A stretch of 33,300 nt of DNA from assembly GCA_012520205.1 (NCBI GenBank), contig JAAYOT010000228.1:1-33300 (forward strand), in the 5' to 3' direction. The stretch's first letter is position 1; every line of letters starts with the position of its first letter. Made by a program: the position numbers and the translations under genes. Positions 9,581-19,391 of this stretch are shown in pieces. A model generated the notes under the pieces. The model made no database searches, was not told where the DNA came from, and saw only the letters and a list, made by a program, of their open reading frames with translations. The stretch is from Clostridiales bacterium. GTDB taxonomy: Bacteria; Bacillota; Clostridia; Clostridiales; Clostridiaceae.

Positions 9581-9644
9581 GAGTATATCAAATGAACATT
9601 TTGAAATAATTAATTTTTAAATATATTTAAGGAGGCTATTTTTT

Positions 9645-11282
9645 ATGGAAAATAAAATGTTTTGTTTCCAATGTCAAGAAACAGCAGGATGTACAGGATG
9701 TACAAAGTTTGGAGTATGTGGAAAGTCACCAGACCTTGCTAGAATGCAAGACTTATTAGTATATGTAACAAAGGGATTATCAGATGTTACAACTAGACTT
9801 AGAAAAGAAGGAAAAGAAGTTTCAGCTGAAGTTAACCACTATGTAACTATAAACCTATTTACAACAATAACTAATGCTAACTTTGATGATGAAATATTCT
9901 ACGATAGAGTAAAAAGAGTATTAGAAATAAAAGAAGAATTATTAAATCAATTATCAAACAAAGAAGGTTTATCAGAAGCTGCATTATGGACTGCTTCAAC
10001 AAGAGAAGAATATGATGCAAAATCAACAGAAGTTGGTGTATTAGCAACTAAAGATGAAGATGTAAGAAGCTTAAGAGAACTTATAACTTATGGATTAAAA
10101 GGTTTAGCAGCATACATGAAGCATGCTAACGAACTAGGCTATGATAACGAAGAAGTTAGTGCATTTATGCAAGAAACTTTAGCTAAGTTATTAGATGATA
10201 ACTTAACAGTAGATGAATTAGTTGCTTTAACTTTAGAAACAGGTAAAGTTGGGGTAGACGGTATGGCTCTATTAGATAGCGCTAATACTGGAACTTATGG
10301 AAACCCTGAAATAACAAAGGTTAATATAGGTGTTAGAAATAACCCAGGTATCTTAGTTTCAGGTCACGACTTAAAAGACTTAGAACAATTATTAGAGCAA
10401 ACAGTGGGAACAGGAGTAGATGTTTATACTCACTCAGAAATGTTACCAGCTCACTACTACCCAGCATTCAAGAAATATGATCACTTTGTAGGAAACTACG
10501 GAAATGCATGGTGGAAACAAAAAGAAGAATTCGAAAGCTTCAATGGACCAATTTTAATGACTACTAACTGTATAGTACCTCCAAAGGAAAGCTACAAGGC
10601 TAGAGTATTCACAACTGGAGCTGCTGGATTCCCAGGATGTAAGCATATACCAGGAGTAGATGGAGAAAAGAAAGATTTCTCAGAAATAATTGAACTTGCT
10701 AAAACATGCAAGGCTCCAACAGAAATAGAAAAGGGAGAAATCATTGGTGGATTTGCTCACAACCAAGTATTTGCACTTGCTGATAAAGTTGTAGATGCTG
10801 TTAAGTCAGGGGCTATTAAGAAGTTCTTCGTAATGGCTGGATGTGACGGTAGAGCTAAATCAAGAAACTACTACACAGATTTTGCAAAAGCATTACCAAA
10901 AGATACAGTTATCTTAACTGCAGGTTGTGCAAAATACAAATATAACAAATTAGACTTAGGAGATATCGGTGGAATCCCAAGAGTTCTAGATGCAGGACAA
11001 TGTAACGACTCATACTCATTAGCATTAATTGCATTAAAACTTAAAGAAGTATTCGAATTACAAGACATTAATGATTTACCATTAGCATTCAACATTGCAT
11101 GGTATGAACAAAAAGCTGTTATAGTATTATTATCATTACTATACCTTGGAGTTAAGAATATCCACTTAGGACCAACTCTACCAGCATTCCTTTCACCAAA
11201 TGTTGCTAAAGTACTTGTTGAAAACTTTGGAATTGGCGGAATCACAAACGTAGAAGACGACTTAAAAATGTTCTTAGGTTAA
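9645..11282 (+). CDS. hcp: Hydroxylamine reductase / hybrid cluster protein
   Basis: 545 aa; N-terminal [20 protein letters not shown] cluster motif, [30 protein letters not shown]; aaggagg RBS. Confidence 0.96.
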   Translation: MENKMFCFQCQETAGCTGCTKFGVCGKSPDLARMQDLLVYVTKGLSDVTTRLRKEGKEVSAEVNHYVTINLFTTITNANFDDEIFYDRVKRVLEIKEELLNQLSNKEGLSEAALWTASTREEYDAKSTEVGVLATKDEDVRSLRELITYGLKGLAAYMKHANELGYDNEEVSAFMQETLAKLLDDNLTVDELVALTLETGKVGVDGMALLDSANTGTYGNPEITKVNIGVRNNPGILVSGHDLKDLEQLLEQTVGTGVDVYTHSEMLPAHYYPAFKKYDHFVGNYGNAWWKQKEEFESFNGPILMTTNCIVPPKESYKARVFTTGAAGFPGCKHIPGVDGEKKDFSEIIELAKTCKAPTEIEKGEIIGGFAHNQVFALADKVVDAVKSGAIKKFFVMAGCDGRAKSRNYYTDFAKALPKDTVILTAGCAKYKYNKLDLGDIGGIPRVLDAGQCNDSYSLALIALKLKEVFELQDINDLPLAFNIAWYEQKAVIVLLSLLYLGVKNIHLGPTLPAFLSPNVAKVLVENFGIGGITNVEDDLKMFLG

Positions 11283-11292
11283 TTTAAATATT

Positions 11293-11336
11293 AAAGAAGT
11301 CTGCTTTACTAACTATTTAGTTAAGCAGGCTTCTTT
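11293..11336 (+). terminator. Terminator after hcp
   Basis: aaagaagtctgctt...aagcaggcttcttt stem-loop. Confidence 0.65.
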
Positions 11337-11339
11337 AGT

Positions 11340-11564
11340 TTAAAAGAATATAGTAAAATAAAAAGTAGGAAGACTCCATTTGGTGGACTAGTATTAGCTT
11401 TTACATGGGGAGCTTTTCATTTTATTTCTAGGCTTAAAGGTATAGAAATTTGGAATGGAATATCATGTATGATATTTTCAGTACTAAGTGGAATAGCCTA
11501 TTTAAAATTGAAGAAGAGATTAGGATATTCATATATTTTTGTTGTATTAGGCTATTTATTATGA
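11340..11564 (+). pseudogene. Decayed C-terminal remnant of a CPBP (CAAX protease-like) membrane protein
   Basis: Open frame without a start codon: KTPFGGLVLAFTWGAFHFISRLKGIEIWNGISCMIFSVLSGIAYLKLKKRLGYSYIFVVLGYLL*; WGxxHF plus following TM pattern resembles CPBP C-terminal motifs. Confidence 0.45.
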
Positions 11565-11681
11565 TTTGGCTGCAAATTATAAGCAGAAGGATTTACTAAA
11601 TATAGTTAAAGAATAAAAGGTAAAGGAATAGAGAATAAAAAATTATATAATATTTTTGGTTAGGTTTTGAAAGGAAAAGAT

Positions 11682-12350
11682 ATGATAAAAACATTACAAA
11701 GGGCTAGATTTTTTAAGGATATTAAAGATGATGAAATACAGAAAATTTTAGATGAGGAAGTTTATATAGTAAGATCCTATAATAAAGGGCAAATAATTGC
11801 TAATCAAGGTGAGCCCTGCAATAGTTTATCTATAATAATAGAAGGAAGAACTGTTGTACAAAATGTATATGAAAATGGGAAGGTGCTAACTTTAGCAAAC
11901 CTTAAGGAAAGTGATGCTTTTGCAGAGGCAATAATATTTATAAAAGAGGGAACTTATCCTTCTACAGTTATGGCTGTAGAAAATTGTAAAATAATTTCTT
12001 TCCCTAAAAAAACTATTTTAAATATAATGAAGAATAATACTAAATTTACTGAGAATTTCTTAGGATTACTATCTCAAAAACTAGTAAACCTAAATAAAAA
12101 AATAAAACTAATAGAATTAGATACAATAAGGAGAAAAATATGTAAGCTGCTATTAGATAACTATAAGGCAAAGGATTCGTTAGTACTAAAGATAAAATCA
12201 AAAAAGGAACTGGCAGAAGAGATGGGAGTAGCAAGGCCTTCTCTTTCTAGAGAATTAATTAGTATGAAAAATGATGGCCTTATTGATTTTAACTTAAAAG
12301 AAATAAGAATATTAGATTTAGAAAAATTAGAAGATGAATTCTTTGATTAA
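11682..12350 (+). CDS. Crp/Fnr-family transcriptional regulator (HcpR-like by context)
   Basis: cNMP-binding-type beta roll plus C-terminal HTH (SKKELAEEMGVARPSLSRELISMKNDGLI); downstream of hcp. ORF track start is 11667; ATG 11682 has a better RBS. Confidence 0.85.
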   Translation: MIKTLQRARFFKDIKDDEIQKILDEEVYIVRSYNKGQIIANQGEPCNSLSIIIEGRTVVQNVYENGKVLTLANLKESDAFAEAIIFIKEGTYPSTVMAVENCKIISFPKKTILNIMKNNTKFTENFLGLLSQKLVNLNKKIKLIELDTIRRKICKLLLDNYKAKDSLVLKIKSKKELAEEMGVARPSLSRELISMKNDGLIDFNLKEIRILDLEKLEDEFFD

Positions 12351-12360
12351 TATATAAGAA

Positions 12361-12401
12361 AAGATATTTTGCAAAATTATGCTGCAAGGTATCTTTTTTT
12401 G
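12361..12401 (+). terminator. Rho-independent terminator
   Basis: aagata..ttgca...tgcaa..tatctt followed by ttttttg. Confidence 0.65.
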
Positions 12402-12450
12402 TTAATTTCATAAAAATTTACTTTTAATTTAAAAAATAGGGGAGTTTTGA

Positions 12451-12479
12451 TTGACAATTCTATATGAAAATAATAGAAT
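12451..12479 (+). promoter_or_regulatory. Sigma-A-type promoter for the ACT/UPF0210 gene pair
   Basis: TTGACA (12451-12456) - 17 nt - TAGAAT (12474-12479). Confidence 0.65.
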
Positions 12480-12535
12480 TAAAAGTAAAAATTTAGCGAG
12501 TTAAATTGTTAATTAAAAGTGAGAGGGGATAAAAA

Positions 12536-12805
12536 ATGAAAGGAATTTTAACTGTAATAGGAAAAGACAAGGTAGGAATAATTGCAGGAATAAGCAATGA
12601 ATTACTTAAATTTAATATCAATATTTTAGATGTAAACCAAACTATAATGAATGAGTATTTTACAATGATAATGATGCTTGATTTAGAAAAAGCTTCTAGT
12701 AGTTTTGATTTAATAAAAGAAGGTTTAATTTTAAAGGGAAAAGAACTTGGGGTAGATGTTAAGATTCAGAGAGAAGAAATATTTAATTCAATGCATAGTT
12801 TATAA
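12536..12805 (+). CDS. ACT domain-containing protein (UPF0237 type)
   Basis: 89 aa; [50 protein letters not shown]; gagaggg RBS. Confidence 0.9.
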   Translation: MKGILTVIGKDKVGIIAGISNELLKFNINILDVNQTIMNEYFTMIMMLDLEKASSSFDLIKEGLILKGKELGVDVKIQREEIFNSMHSL

Positions 12806-12825
12806 TAGGGATTTGGAGGATAAAA

Positions 12826-14181
12826 ATGAATACTAATAATATTTTAGAAACAATAAAAATGATTGAAGAAGAAAATTTAGATATAAGAACTATTACCATG
12901 GGGATTTCTTTATTAGACTGCATTGATTCAGATGGAGAGAAGGCTAGAGAGAAAATATACAATAAAATAATCACTTCTGCAAAAGATTTGGTAAAAGTAG
13001 GCAAAGAAATAGAAAATGAATTTGGCATACCGATAGTTAATAAGAGAGTATCTGTAACCCCAATTTCAATAATAGCTGGAGCTACAAATGAAGAGGATTA
13101 TGTTAAGTTTGCAGAAACTTTAGATAAAGCGGCAGAACATTTAGGAATAGATTTTATAGGGGGATTTTCAGCTTTAGTTCAAAAGGGATATACAAAGGGA
13201 GATAAAATATTAATAAAGTCAATTCCAGAAGCCCTTGCAAAAACTAAAAAGGTATGTGCATCAGTAAATATAGGTTCCACTAGAAGTGGAATTAACATGG
13301 ATGCTGTAAAAGAAATGGGGCAAATTATTAAGAAAACTGCTGAGTTAACAAAAGAAAGTAAGGGTTTTGGATGCGCTAAGTTAGTTGTATTTTGCAATGC
13401 AGTAGAGGACAACCCATTTATGGCAGGAGCCTTCCATGGAGTGGGGGAAGCAGATAAAATAATAAATGTTGGAGTAAGTGGTCCTGGAGTTGTTCAAAGA
13501 GCATTGCAAAAGGTAAAAGGAGACCCCTTTGATGTAGTAGCTGAAACAATAAAGAAAACAGCCTTTAAAATTACCAGAATGGGACAATTAGTAGCAAAGG
13601 AAGCATCAAAAAGACTTGAAGTACCTTTTGGAATTGTAGATTTATCATTAGCACCAACACCAGCTATAGGTGACTCTGTAGCTCATATACTTGAAGAAAT
13701 GGGCTTAGAATCTGTAGGAACTCATGGTACAACAGCTGCTTTAGCATTATTAAATGATGCTGTTAAAAAGGGTGGAATTATGGCCTGCAGTCATGTTGGA
13801 GGGCTAAGTGGAGCCTTTATTCCGGTGTCAGAAGATGCAGGTATGATTGATGCAGTATTAAAGGGAGCAATAAATTTAGAAAAACTAGAAGCAATGACGG
13901 CTATTTGCTCTGTTGGATTGGATATGATAGCAGTACCAGGAGATACATCAGCAGAAACTCTGGCTGCAATGATAGCAGATGAGGCGGCAATAGGCATGAT
14001 AAATAACAAGACAACAGCAGCTAGAATAATACCAGCACCAGGATGTACAGTTGGGGATATGGTAGAATTTGGCGGACTTCTAGGCAGGGCACCTGTAATG
14101 AAGATTAATGAAAATTCTTCAAAATTATTTATTGAAAGAGGTGGAAGGATACCAGCACCTGTACATTCATTTAAAAACTAA
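12826..14181 (+). CDS. UPF0210 (DUF711, PFL family) protein
   Basis: 451 aa; [42 protein letters not shown]; immediately downstream of the ACT protein as commonly seen. Confidence 0.9.
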   Translation: MNTNNILETIKMIEEENLDIRTITMGISLLDCIDSDGEKAREKIYNKIITSAKDLVKVGKEIENEFGIPIVNKRVSVTPISIIAGATNEEDYVKFAETLDKAAEHLGIDFIGGFSALVQKGYTKGDKILIKSIPEALAKTKKVCASVNIGSTRSGINMDAVKEMGQIIKKTAELTKESKGFGCAKLVVFCNAVEDNPFMAGAFHGVGEADKIINVGVSGPGVVQRALQKVKGDPFDVVAETIKKTAFKITRMGQLVAKEASKRLEVPFGIVDLSLAPTPAIGDSVAHILEEMGLESVGTHGTTAALALLNDAVKKGGIMACSHVGGLSGAFIPVSEDAGMIDAVLKGAINLEKLEAMTAICSVGLDMIAVPGDTSAETLAAMIADEAAIGMINNKTTAARIIPAPGCTVGDMVEFGGLLGRAPVMKINENSSKLFIERGGRIPAPVHSFKN

Positions 14182-14206
14182 ATAAGTTGCAAATTAAAAA
14201 ATATAT

Positions 14207-14242
14207 AAAAAGAGAAAGTAGAAATAAAATGCTTTCTCTTTT
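14207..14242 (+). terminator. Rho-independent terminator
   Basis: aaaagagaaagt...gctttctctttt stem-loop. Confidence 0.65.
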
Positions 14243-14518
14243 AATTTCAAAATTTAAATATAAATCTAGAAAACTTGTATTAAGAGATGGGAAAAAGCCA
14301 AAAATAATAGAATATTAAGGATCTTGTATATGTTTTTCTAATTAGAGTGCAATAATATAAAATATTATTGAAATCGATATAAAAACTAAACTTTAATAAC
14401 CGATAATAAATATTAAGTAGTATTTTAAGTTTCGAAAAAATAATTGTTTGAAGAAAAGTTTTGTGGTAAAGTATTTATAAGTGTGCAAAAAAATATATGC
14501 TAATTTGGAGGGATAAAT

Positions 14519-15688
14519 ATGGTAGAAAAGATTATAGATAATATTTACTGGGTGGGAGTTAAAGATCCAGGTTTAGAAGTATTCGATATAATAATGGAAA
14601 CAAAAAAAGGAACTACTTATAATTCTTATTTAATAGATGATGAAAAAATAGCCATAATCGATAGTGTGAAAACAGGCTTTCATGAAGAATTTGTAAAAAA
14701 TATTACTTCTATTATTGGTGATAGAGAAGTTGATTATATTGTTGTTCAACATACAGAATTAGATCATAGCGGATCATTAATTAAATTAATAGAAAAATAT
14801 CCTAAGGCAAAGGTTGTTGGAACAAAAGCAGCATTAAATTACTTGAAAAATATTTTAAATAAAGATTTTAATAGTGAAGATGCAAAGGGGGAAATCAGCT
14901 TAGGAAAAACAAGTCTTAAATTTATACCAGCACCAAATTTACATTGGCCAGATACAATGTTTACTTATGTAGAAGAGAGAAATCTTTTATTTACATGTGA
15001 TTTTACAGGTTCACATTACTGCCCGGAAGGATCAATTACTTCAAGTTTAAATGAAGATTACTTTGTTGAAATGAAATACTATTTTGATTGTATAATGGGA
15101 CCATTTAAAAAATTTGTATTAATGGCATTAAATAAAATAGAAGGATTGAATTTTGATATAATTGCTCCAAGTCATGGTCCAGTACATATGAATAATATTG
15201 AAAAAATCCTTAATTTATATAAAGAATGGGCTGCTGAAGTTAAGGTTGATAATAAAAAAGTAGAAATATTTTATATTTCAGCTTATGGCAACACAGAATT
15301 CATGGCTCAATTTTTAAAAGATAAGCTAGAAGAGAAGGGGTTTAAAGCAGATATAACTGAAATAACAGAAGTTCCATTAGAGGAAAGTGTTAAAAAGCTA
15401 GAAGCAGCTAAGGGTATTATGATTGGTTCACCAACAATAAATCAAGATGCTGTAAAACCATCTTGGGATTTACTATCCTTAATTAGCCCAGTTGTTAATA
15501 GAGGAAAAGCTGCCTTAGCCTTTGGTTCATATGGCTGGAGCGGAGAAGGTGTAAAGATGATTACATCAAGGCTTAAAGAATTAAAACTTAAGACTGTGGA
15601 TCCTGGTATAGCATTCTGCTTTGTTCCTTCTGAAGAAGATTTAAAAAGAGCAGAGGAAGCAGTAGATAAGTTCATTGAACTTATGTAG
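14519..15688 (+). CDS. fprA: FprA family A-type flavoprotein (flavodiiron protein)
   Basis: 389 aa; diiron-site [16 protein letters not shown]-terminal flavodoxin domain [22 protein letters not shown]; taatttggagggataaat RBS. Confidence 0.93.
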   Translation: MVEKIIDNIYWVGVKDPGLEVFDIIMETKKGTTYNSYLIDDEKIAIIDSVKTGFHEEFVKNITSIIGDREVDYIVVQHTELDHSGSLIKLIEKYPKAKVVGTKAALNYLKNILNKDFNSEDAKGEISLGKTSLKFIPAPNLHWPDTMFTYVEERNLLFTCDFTGSHYCPEGSITSSLNEDYFVEMKYYFDCIMGPFKKFVLMALNKIEGLNFDIIAPSHGPVHMNNIEKILNLYKEWAAEVKVDNKKVEIFYISAYGNTEFMAQFLKDKLEEKGFKADITEITEVPLEESVKKLEAAKGIMIGSPTINQDAVKPSWDLLSLISPVVNRGKAALAFGSYGWSGEGVKMITSRLKELKLKTVDPGIAFCFVPSEEDLKRAEEAVDKFIELM

Positions 15689-15711
15689 AAAAGTGCTAAT
15701 AAACAGGCTAC

Positions 15712-15750
15712 GATAAATAGGATATGCTTATTTCGCATATCCTATTTATC
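15712..15750. terminator. 16-bp perfect hairpin downstream of fprA (probable transcript end, no U tract)
   Basis: gataaataggatatgc-ttatttc-gcatatcctatttatc. Confidence 0.55.
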
Positions 15751-16004
15751 TTCGCCAAGTTTTATTTGCCACGTATACTATCAATTCAATTAACAATTGA
15801 GGATGAAACTACCGTGTAATTTCTGAAATATAGATTTTCCATAACTATGCATTGTGCATTGTACATTAAAAAATAATTAATAACTCTTTTTATTAAAAAA
15901 ATGTTCCCTAAATAACACCTTTTAGAATATCTATATAATAAACAATAAAAAAGGGGGGAACTGCTTCTTAATAATTGCTTAGGCAAATTATAAAGTGGGA
16001 ATTT

Positions 16005-18314
16005 ATGAAAAAAGAGTTGAAGATAAATGATGTTAAATATAATTTTGATTTTAGCGGTGATGACAAAAATAACCCTACAAGTATTAATATATTTGAGTCT
16101 GAATTTAAAAAGATCGGAAGGGCTCTTAATATTGATAAGGAAGGGTATAACCTTTATTTAATAGATACCTTTTCAAAGGATAAGATAATTGAATTAAAGA
16201 AATATATAGAGGAGCAGTACAAATATCTAGAACCTCCAAAGGATATTTGTTACGTTATATATGAAGATTCAAAAAAACCAGAAGCTCTATTTGTTAACAA
16301 TGGTAATGGAAGAAAATTAAAAAAAGCTGTTGAAGAAATAAAAAATCGCTATTTAGAAATAGTAGAAGATTTTTATAATTCATCATCAGATAATAGAAAA
16401 GAAGATTTAATAGATGAAATTCAAAATAAGCGAAGTAATTATATAAATGAATTAATAGAAAGTGCCAGAGTAGAAAACTTTGAAGTTAAAGTAACTAATA
16501 AGGGATTTGCATTTATTCCTCTTGTAGATGGGAAAATAATTACAGAAAAGCAGTATGATGATTTAAGCAATTTAAGAAAAGAAGAAATAGTAGTAAAAGC
16601 TAATAAACTAAAGAAAAAAGCAGAACACATATTGGCAAAGCTTAAAGAAATTGAATCTATATCTATGAAAAAGTTAAGGGAGCTATATACAGATTTCCTA
16701 ACCAATCAAATGGAAGTTTATAAAGATGAAGCACTATTGGAATTTATTGATGATGATAATGCTTATGAATTTTTAGAAAGACTTTTTTTAGTTATAGAAA
16801 GGAAAATTATTGACTGTTATAATATTGATGTAGATGAGGATGAAGAGGAGCTATATAAGATAATTCATAAAAATAATATTCATCTGCTTGTTGATAACAG
16901 TTTGGTATTAAATCCACCTGTAATATATGAGGAGGATCCAAGTGTAAATAATCTTATAGGGTTTATTGAATATGAAAACAATAATGGAGTATATTCAACA
17001 GATATTTCACTGATAAATTCAGGAAGTATTTTAAGGGCAAATAATGGATGTTTAATTATTAGTATGAATTCCTTAGCTAGTAATTTTAATGCATATCTCC
17101 AGCTTAAAAAAGTATTATTAACTAATAAAGTAAATTTCGATGTTTCAAAATCCTATATAGAATTGATTTCTATAAATGGTTTGAAGCCGGAACCTATTCC
17201 AATAAAATTAAAAGTTATATTAATAGGAAACCAAGAATCTTATGATATTTTATATAACTTAGACGAGGATTTTAGAAGATTATTTCCTCTTAGGGCTGAA
17301 TTTAAGTCTGTAATTGAATTAAATAATGAATCAAAAAAATATGCCATAGCCTTAGCAAACAAAGTTGTTAAGGAAAATTCCTTAAATATACTTTCAATGG
17401 AGGCTTTAAATGAAATAATAAAGTATCTATCTAGGAGGGCAAATGATAGAAGTAGGATAAGCATTGAAGAAAGAGAAATAGAAAAATTAATTTTACTAGC
17501 TAATGATAGAGCAAAAAATAGGAAAGCATCAATGATTGAGAGAGAAGATATTATAGAAATTGCCTATGAAAGGGAAGTAATAGAGGAGGAATATGATAAA
17601 TTATATAAAGAAAATAAAATATTAATTACTGTAAACAAAGAGAAAGTAGGAGTAATTAATGGACTTGCTGTAATAGATACTGGATATTATTCCTTTGGAA
17701 AGCCAATGAGGATAACCTGTGTTGCCCAAAGTGGTAATGGAAGAATAATTGATATTCAAAAGGAAAATAAGCTAAGTGGTAAAATACATGAAAAATCAAT
17801 TAGTATATTAAAGGGACTTTTAAATAATTTAATTAGTCCCTATGAAGAATTACCAGTAGATTTTTATTTAAGTTTTGAACAAACTTATGGATTAATAGAT
17901 GGGGATAGTGCATCTATTGCAGAAGTTATTTGTATATTATCAGCCTTAAGTAAAAGGCCTATAAAGCAAAATATAGCAGTTACAGGTTCAGTAAATCAAC
18001 TGGGGGAAGTTCAACCTATTGGAGGAGTAAATGAAAAAATAGAAGGATTCTTTAGACTGTGTAAATTCATAGATAGAGTTAAAGATAAAGGTGTCTTAAT
18101 ACCAGGCTTCAATAAGAAGGATTTAGTGTTAGCCCCTGAAGTTGAAAAAGCAGTAGAAGAGGGAGAATTTCATATTTATATAATGGATACCCTAGAGGAT
18201 GCAATAGAAACATTAATTCTTCATGAGGGAGAAACCTTGGAAGAGTTCTTTGAAGATATTAAATTAGAGATTGATAGGTATAAGAAAGGAAGGGAGGAAG
18301 GGTCTAATAATTAA
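16005..18314 (+). CDS. Lon-like (S16) serine protease with degenerate AAA+ ATPase region (LonC/COG1067-like)
   Basis: Likely start ATG 16005. Protease domain has Ser in DGDSAS and Lys in GGVNEKIEG; AAA+ remnants GSILRANNGCLIISMNSL and LIGNQESYDILYNLDEDFRRLFPLRAEF; no Walker A. Confidence 0.87.
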   Translation: MKKELKINDVKYNFDFSGDDKNNPTSINIFESEFKKIGRALNIDKEGYNLYLIDTFSKDKIIELKKYIEEQYKYLEPPKDICYVIYEDSKKPEALFVNNGNGRKLKKAVEEIKNRYLEIVEDFYNSSSDNRKEDLIDEIQNKRSNYINELIESARVENFEVKVTNKGFAFIPLVDGKIITEKQYDDLSNLRKEEIVVKANKLKKKAEHILAKLKEIESISMKKLRELYTDFLTNQMEVYKDEALLEFIDDDNAYEFLERLFLVIERKIIDCYNIDVDEDEEELYKIIHKNNIHLLVDNSLVLNPPVIYEEDPSVNNLIGFIEYENNNGVYSTDISLINSGSILRANNGCLIISMNSLASNFNAYLQLKKVLLTNKVNFDVSKSYIELISINGLKPEPIPIKLKVILIGNQESYDILYNLDEDFRRLFPLRAEFKSVIELNNESKKYAIALANKVVKENSLNILSMEALNEIIKYLSRRANDRSRISIEEREIEKLILLANDRAKNRKASMIEREDIIEIAYEREVIEEEYDKLYKENKILITVNKEKVGVINGLAVIDTGYYSFGKPMRITCVAQSGNGRIIDIQKENKLSGKIHEKSISILKGLLNNLISPYEELPVDFYLSFEQTYGLIDGDSASIAEVICILSALSKRPIKQNIAVTGSVNQLGEVQPIGGVNEKIEGFFRLCKFIDRVKDKGVLIPGFNKKDLVLAPEVEKAVEEGEFHIYIMDTLEDAIETLILHEGETLEEFFEDIKLEIDRYKKGREEGSNN

Positions 18315-18378
18315 TAATTAGCAATTAAGGATTAAAAAGTGTAGAAGCTTGTCAAGCAATCTTTTAAGTCCACAGTTC

Positions 18379-18412
18379 ACAGTGCACAGTTTCATCCTTA
18401 ACTGTGCACTGT
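18379..18412. repeat. Perfect 13-bp stem hairpin within a dispersed intergenic repeat region
   Basis: acagtgcacagtt-tcatcctt-aactgtgcactgt. Confidence 0.85.
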
Positions 18413-18501
18413 AAATTTTGTCCTATGAATTGATAAATTAGCCTTCATTCAATAATGTGCATTGAAAAATGTATAAATTACATAAAAATGGAATAAAGTA
18501 T

Positions 18502-18531
18502 TTGACTAAGCATAAAATAGTATGTTAGAAT
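18502..18531 (+). promoter_or_regulatory. Candidate spoIIA operon promoter
   Basis: TTGACT - 18 nt - (TGT)TAGAAT, extended -10 type; sigma-factor assignment uncertain. Confidence 0.45.
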
Positions 18532-18599
18532 TATGGAAAAAGAAGGAAAATGATAAAGGAGGTGTAAGCTCTAGGTAACGTAAACTTAGGGCAGTTTAT

Positions 18600-18935
18600 A
18601 TGTATCTTAAGTTCGATAAAAATGAAGACAAATTAATTGTTACGTTGATGGGAGAGCTTGATCATCATAGTGCTGAAGAAGTACGAGTGAAGATAGATGA
18701 TAGAATAGATAGAGATAACATAAAGAAAGTTATATTAAATTTTAAGGGTGTAACCTTTATGGATAGTTCAGGAATTGGTGTAGTTATAGGAAGGTATAAG
18801 AAAATGCAAAATAGAGATGGTAAGCTTTGTGTTGCAGAAATAAATAAGAGTGTTGGCAAGGTTTTTGAAATATCAGGCATATATAAAATAATTAATATCC
18901 ATAATAGCTTAGATGAAGCAGTTGAGAGTATTTAG
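18600..18935 (+). CDS. spoIIAA: Anti-sigma F factor antagonist SpoIIAA
   Basis: 111 aa STAS protein; phosphoacceptor motif FMDSSGIGVVIGRYK; first of spoIIAA-spoIIAB-sigF. Confidence 0.95.
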   Translation: MYLKFDKNEDKLIVTLMGELDHHSAEEVRVKIDDRIDRDNIKKVILNFKGVTFMDSSGIGVVIGRYKKMQNRDGKLCVAEINKSVGKVFEISGIYKIINIHNSLDEAVESI

Positions 18936-18950
18936 TGGAGGGGTTTAAAT

Positions 18951-19382
18951 ATGGTAGATAATAAGGTTTGTATAGAATTAATGAGCAAATCCCAAAATGA
19001 GGGCTTTGCAAGGGTTGCAATTGCAGCATTTGTATCCCAGCTAGACCCTACAATTGAGGAATTATCTGATGTAAAAACAGCGGTATCTGAAGCTGTAACA
19101 AATTCTATAATTCATGGTTATGAAAATAGAAAAGAGGACATAATTAGAATAGAGGCTACTATAAGCGGCAATGAAGTAACTATAACAGTTGAAGATTTTG
19201 GAGTTGGAATAGAGGATGTAAAACGAGCTATGGAACCATTATATACATCTAAACCAGAGTTAGAAAGATCAGGTATGGGCTTCACTGTTATGGAAACATT
19301 TATGGACAGCTTAGAAGTAGTAAGTAAAGAAGGTAAAGGTACTAAAGTTGTAATGAAGAAGAAATTCAACTCAGTAAGTTAG
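18951..19382 (+). CDS. spoIIAB: Anti-sigma F factor SpoIIAB
   Basis: 143 aa GHKL kinase; [33 protein letters not shown]. Confidence 0.95.
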   Translation: MVDNKVCIELMSKSQNEGFARVAIAAFVSQLDPTIEELSDVKTAVSEAVTNSIIHGYENRKEDIIRIEATISGNEVTITVEDFGVGIEDVKRAMEPLYTSKPELERSGMGFTVMETFMDSLEVVSKEGKGTKVVMKKKFNSVS

Positions 19383-19391
19383 GTGAAGTAT

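Noticed and set aside
10871-11245. 124-aa minus-strand ORF inside hcp
   Set aside because: Antisense to a strongly conserved gene; no RBS and composition mirrors the sense codons.
14255-14320. Short tail-like peptide frame (RKLVLRDGKKPKIIEY*)
   Set aside because: Too short to assign as a pseudogene remnant.
15442-15738. 98-aa minus-strand ORF overlapping fprA 3' end
   Set aside because: Lies in the antisense of the flavodoxin domain and reads through the 3' hairpin; no support as a gene.
18502-18510. Spo0A box overlapping the spoIIA -35 (tttgact)
   Set aside because: Only a partial match to TTCGACA; too weak to call without alignment.
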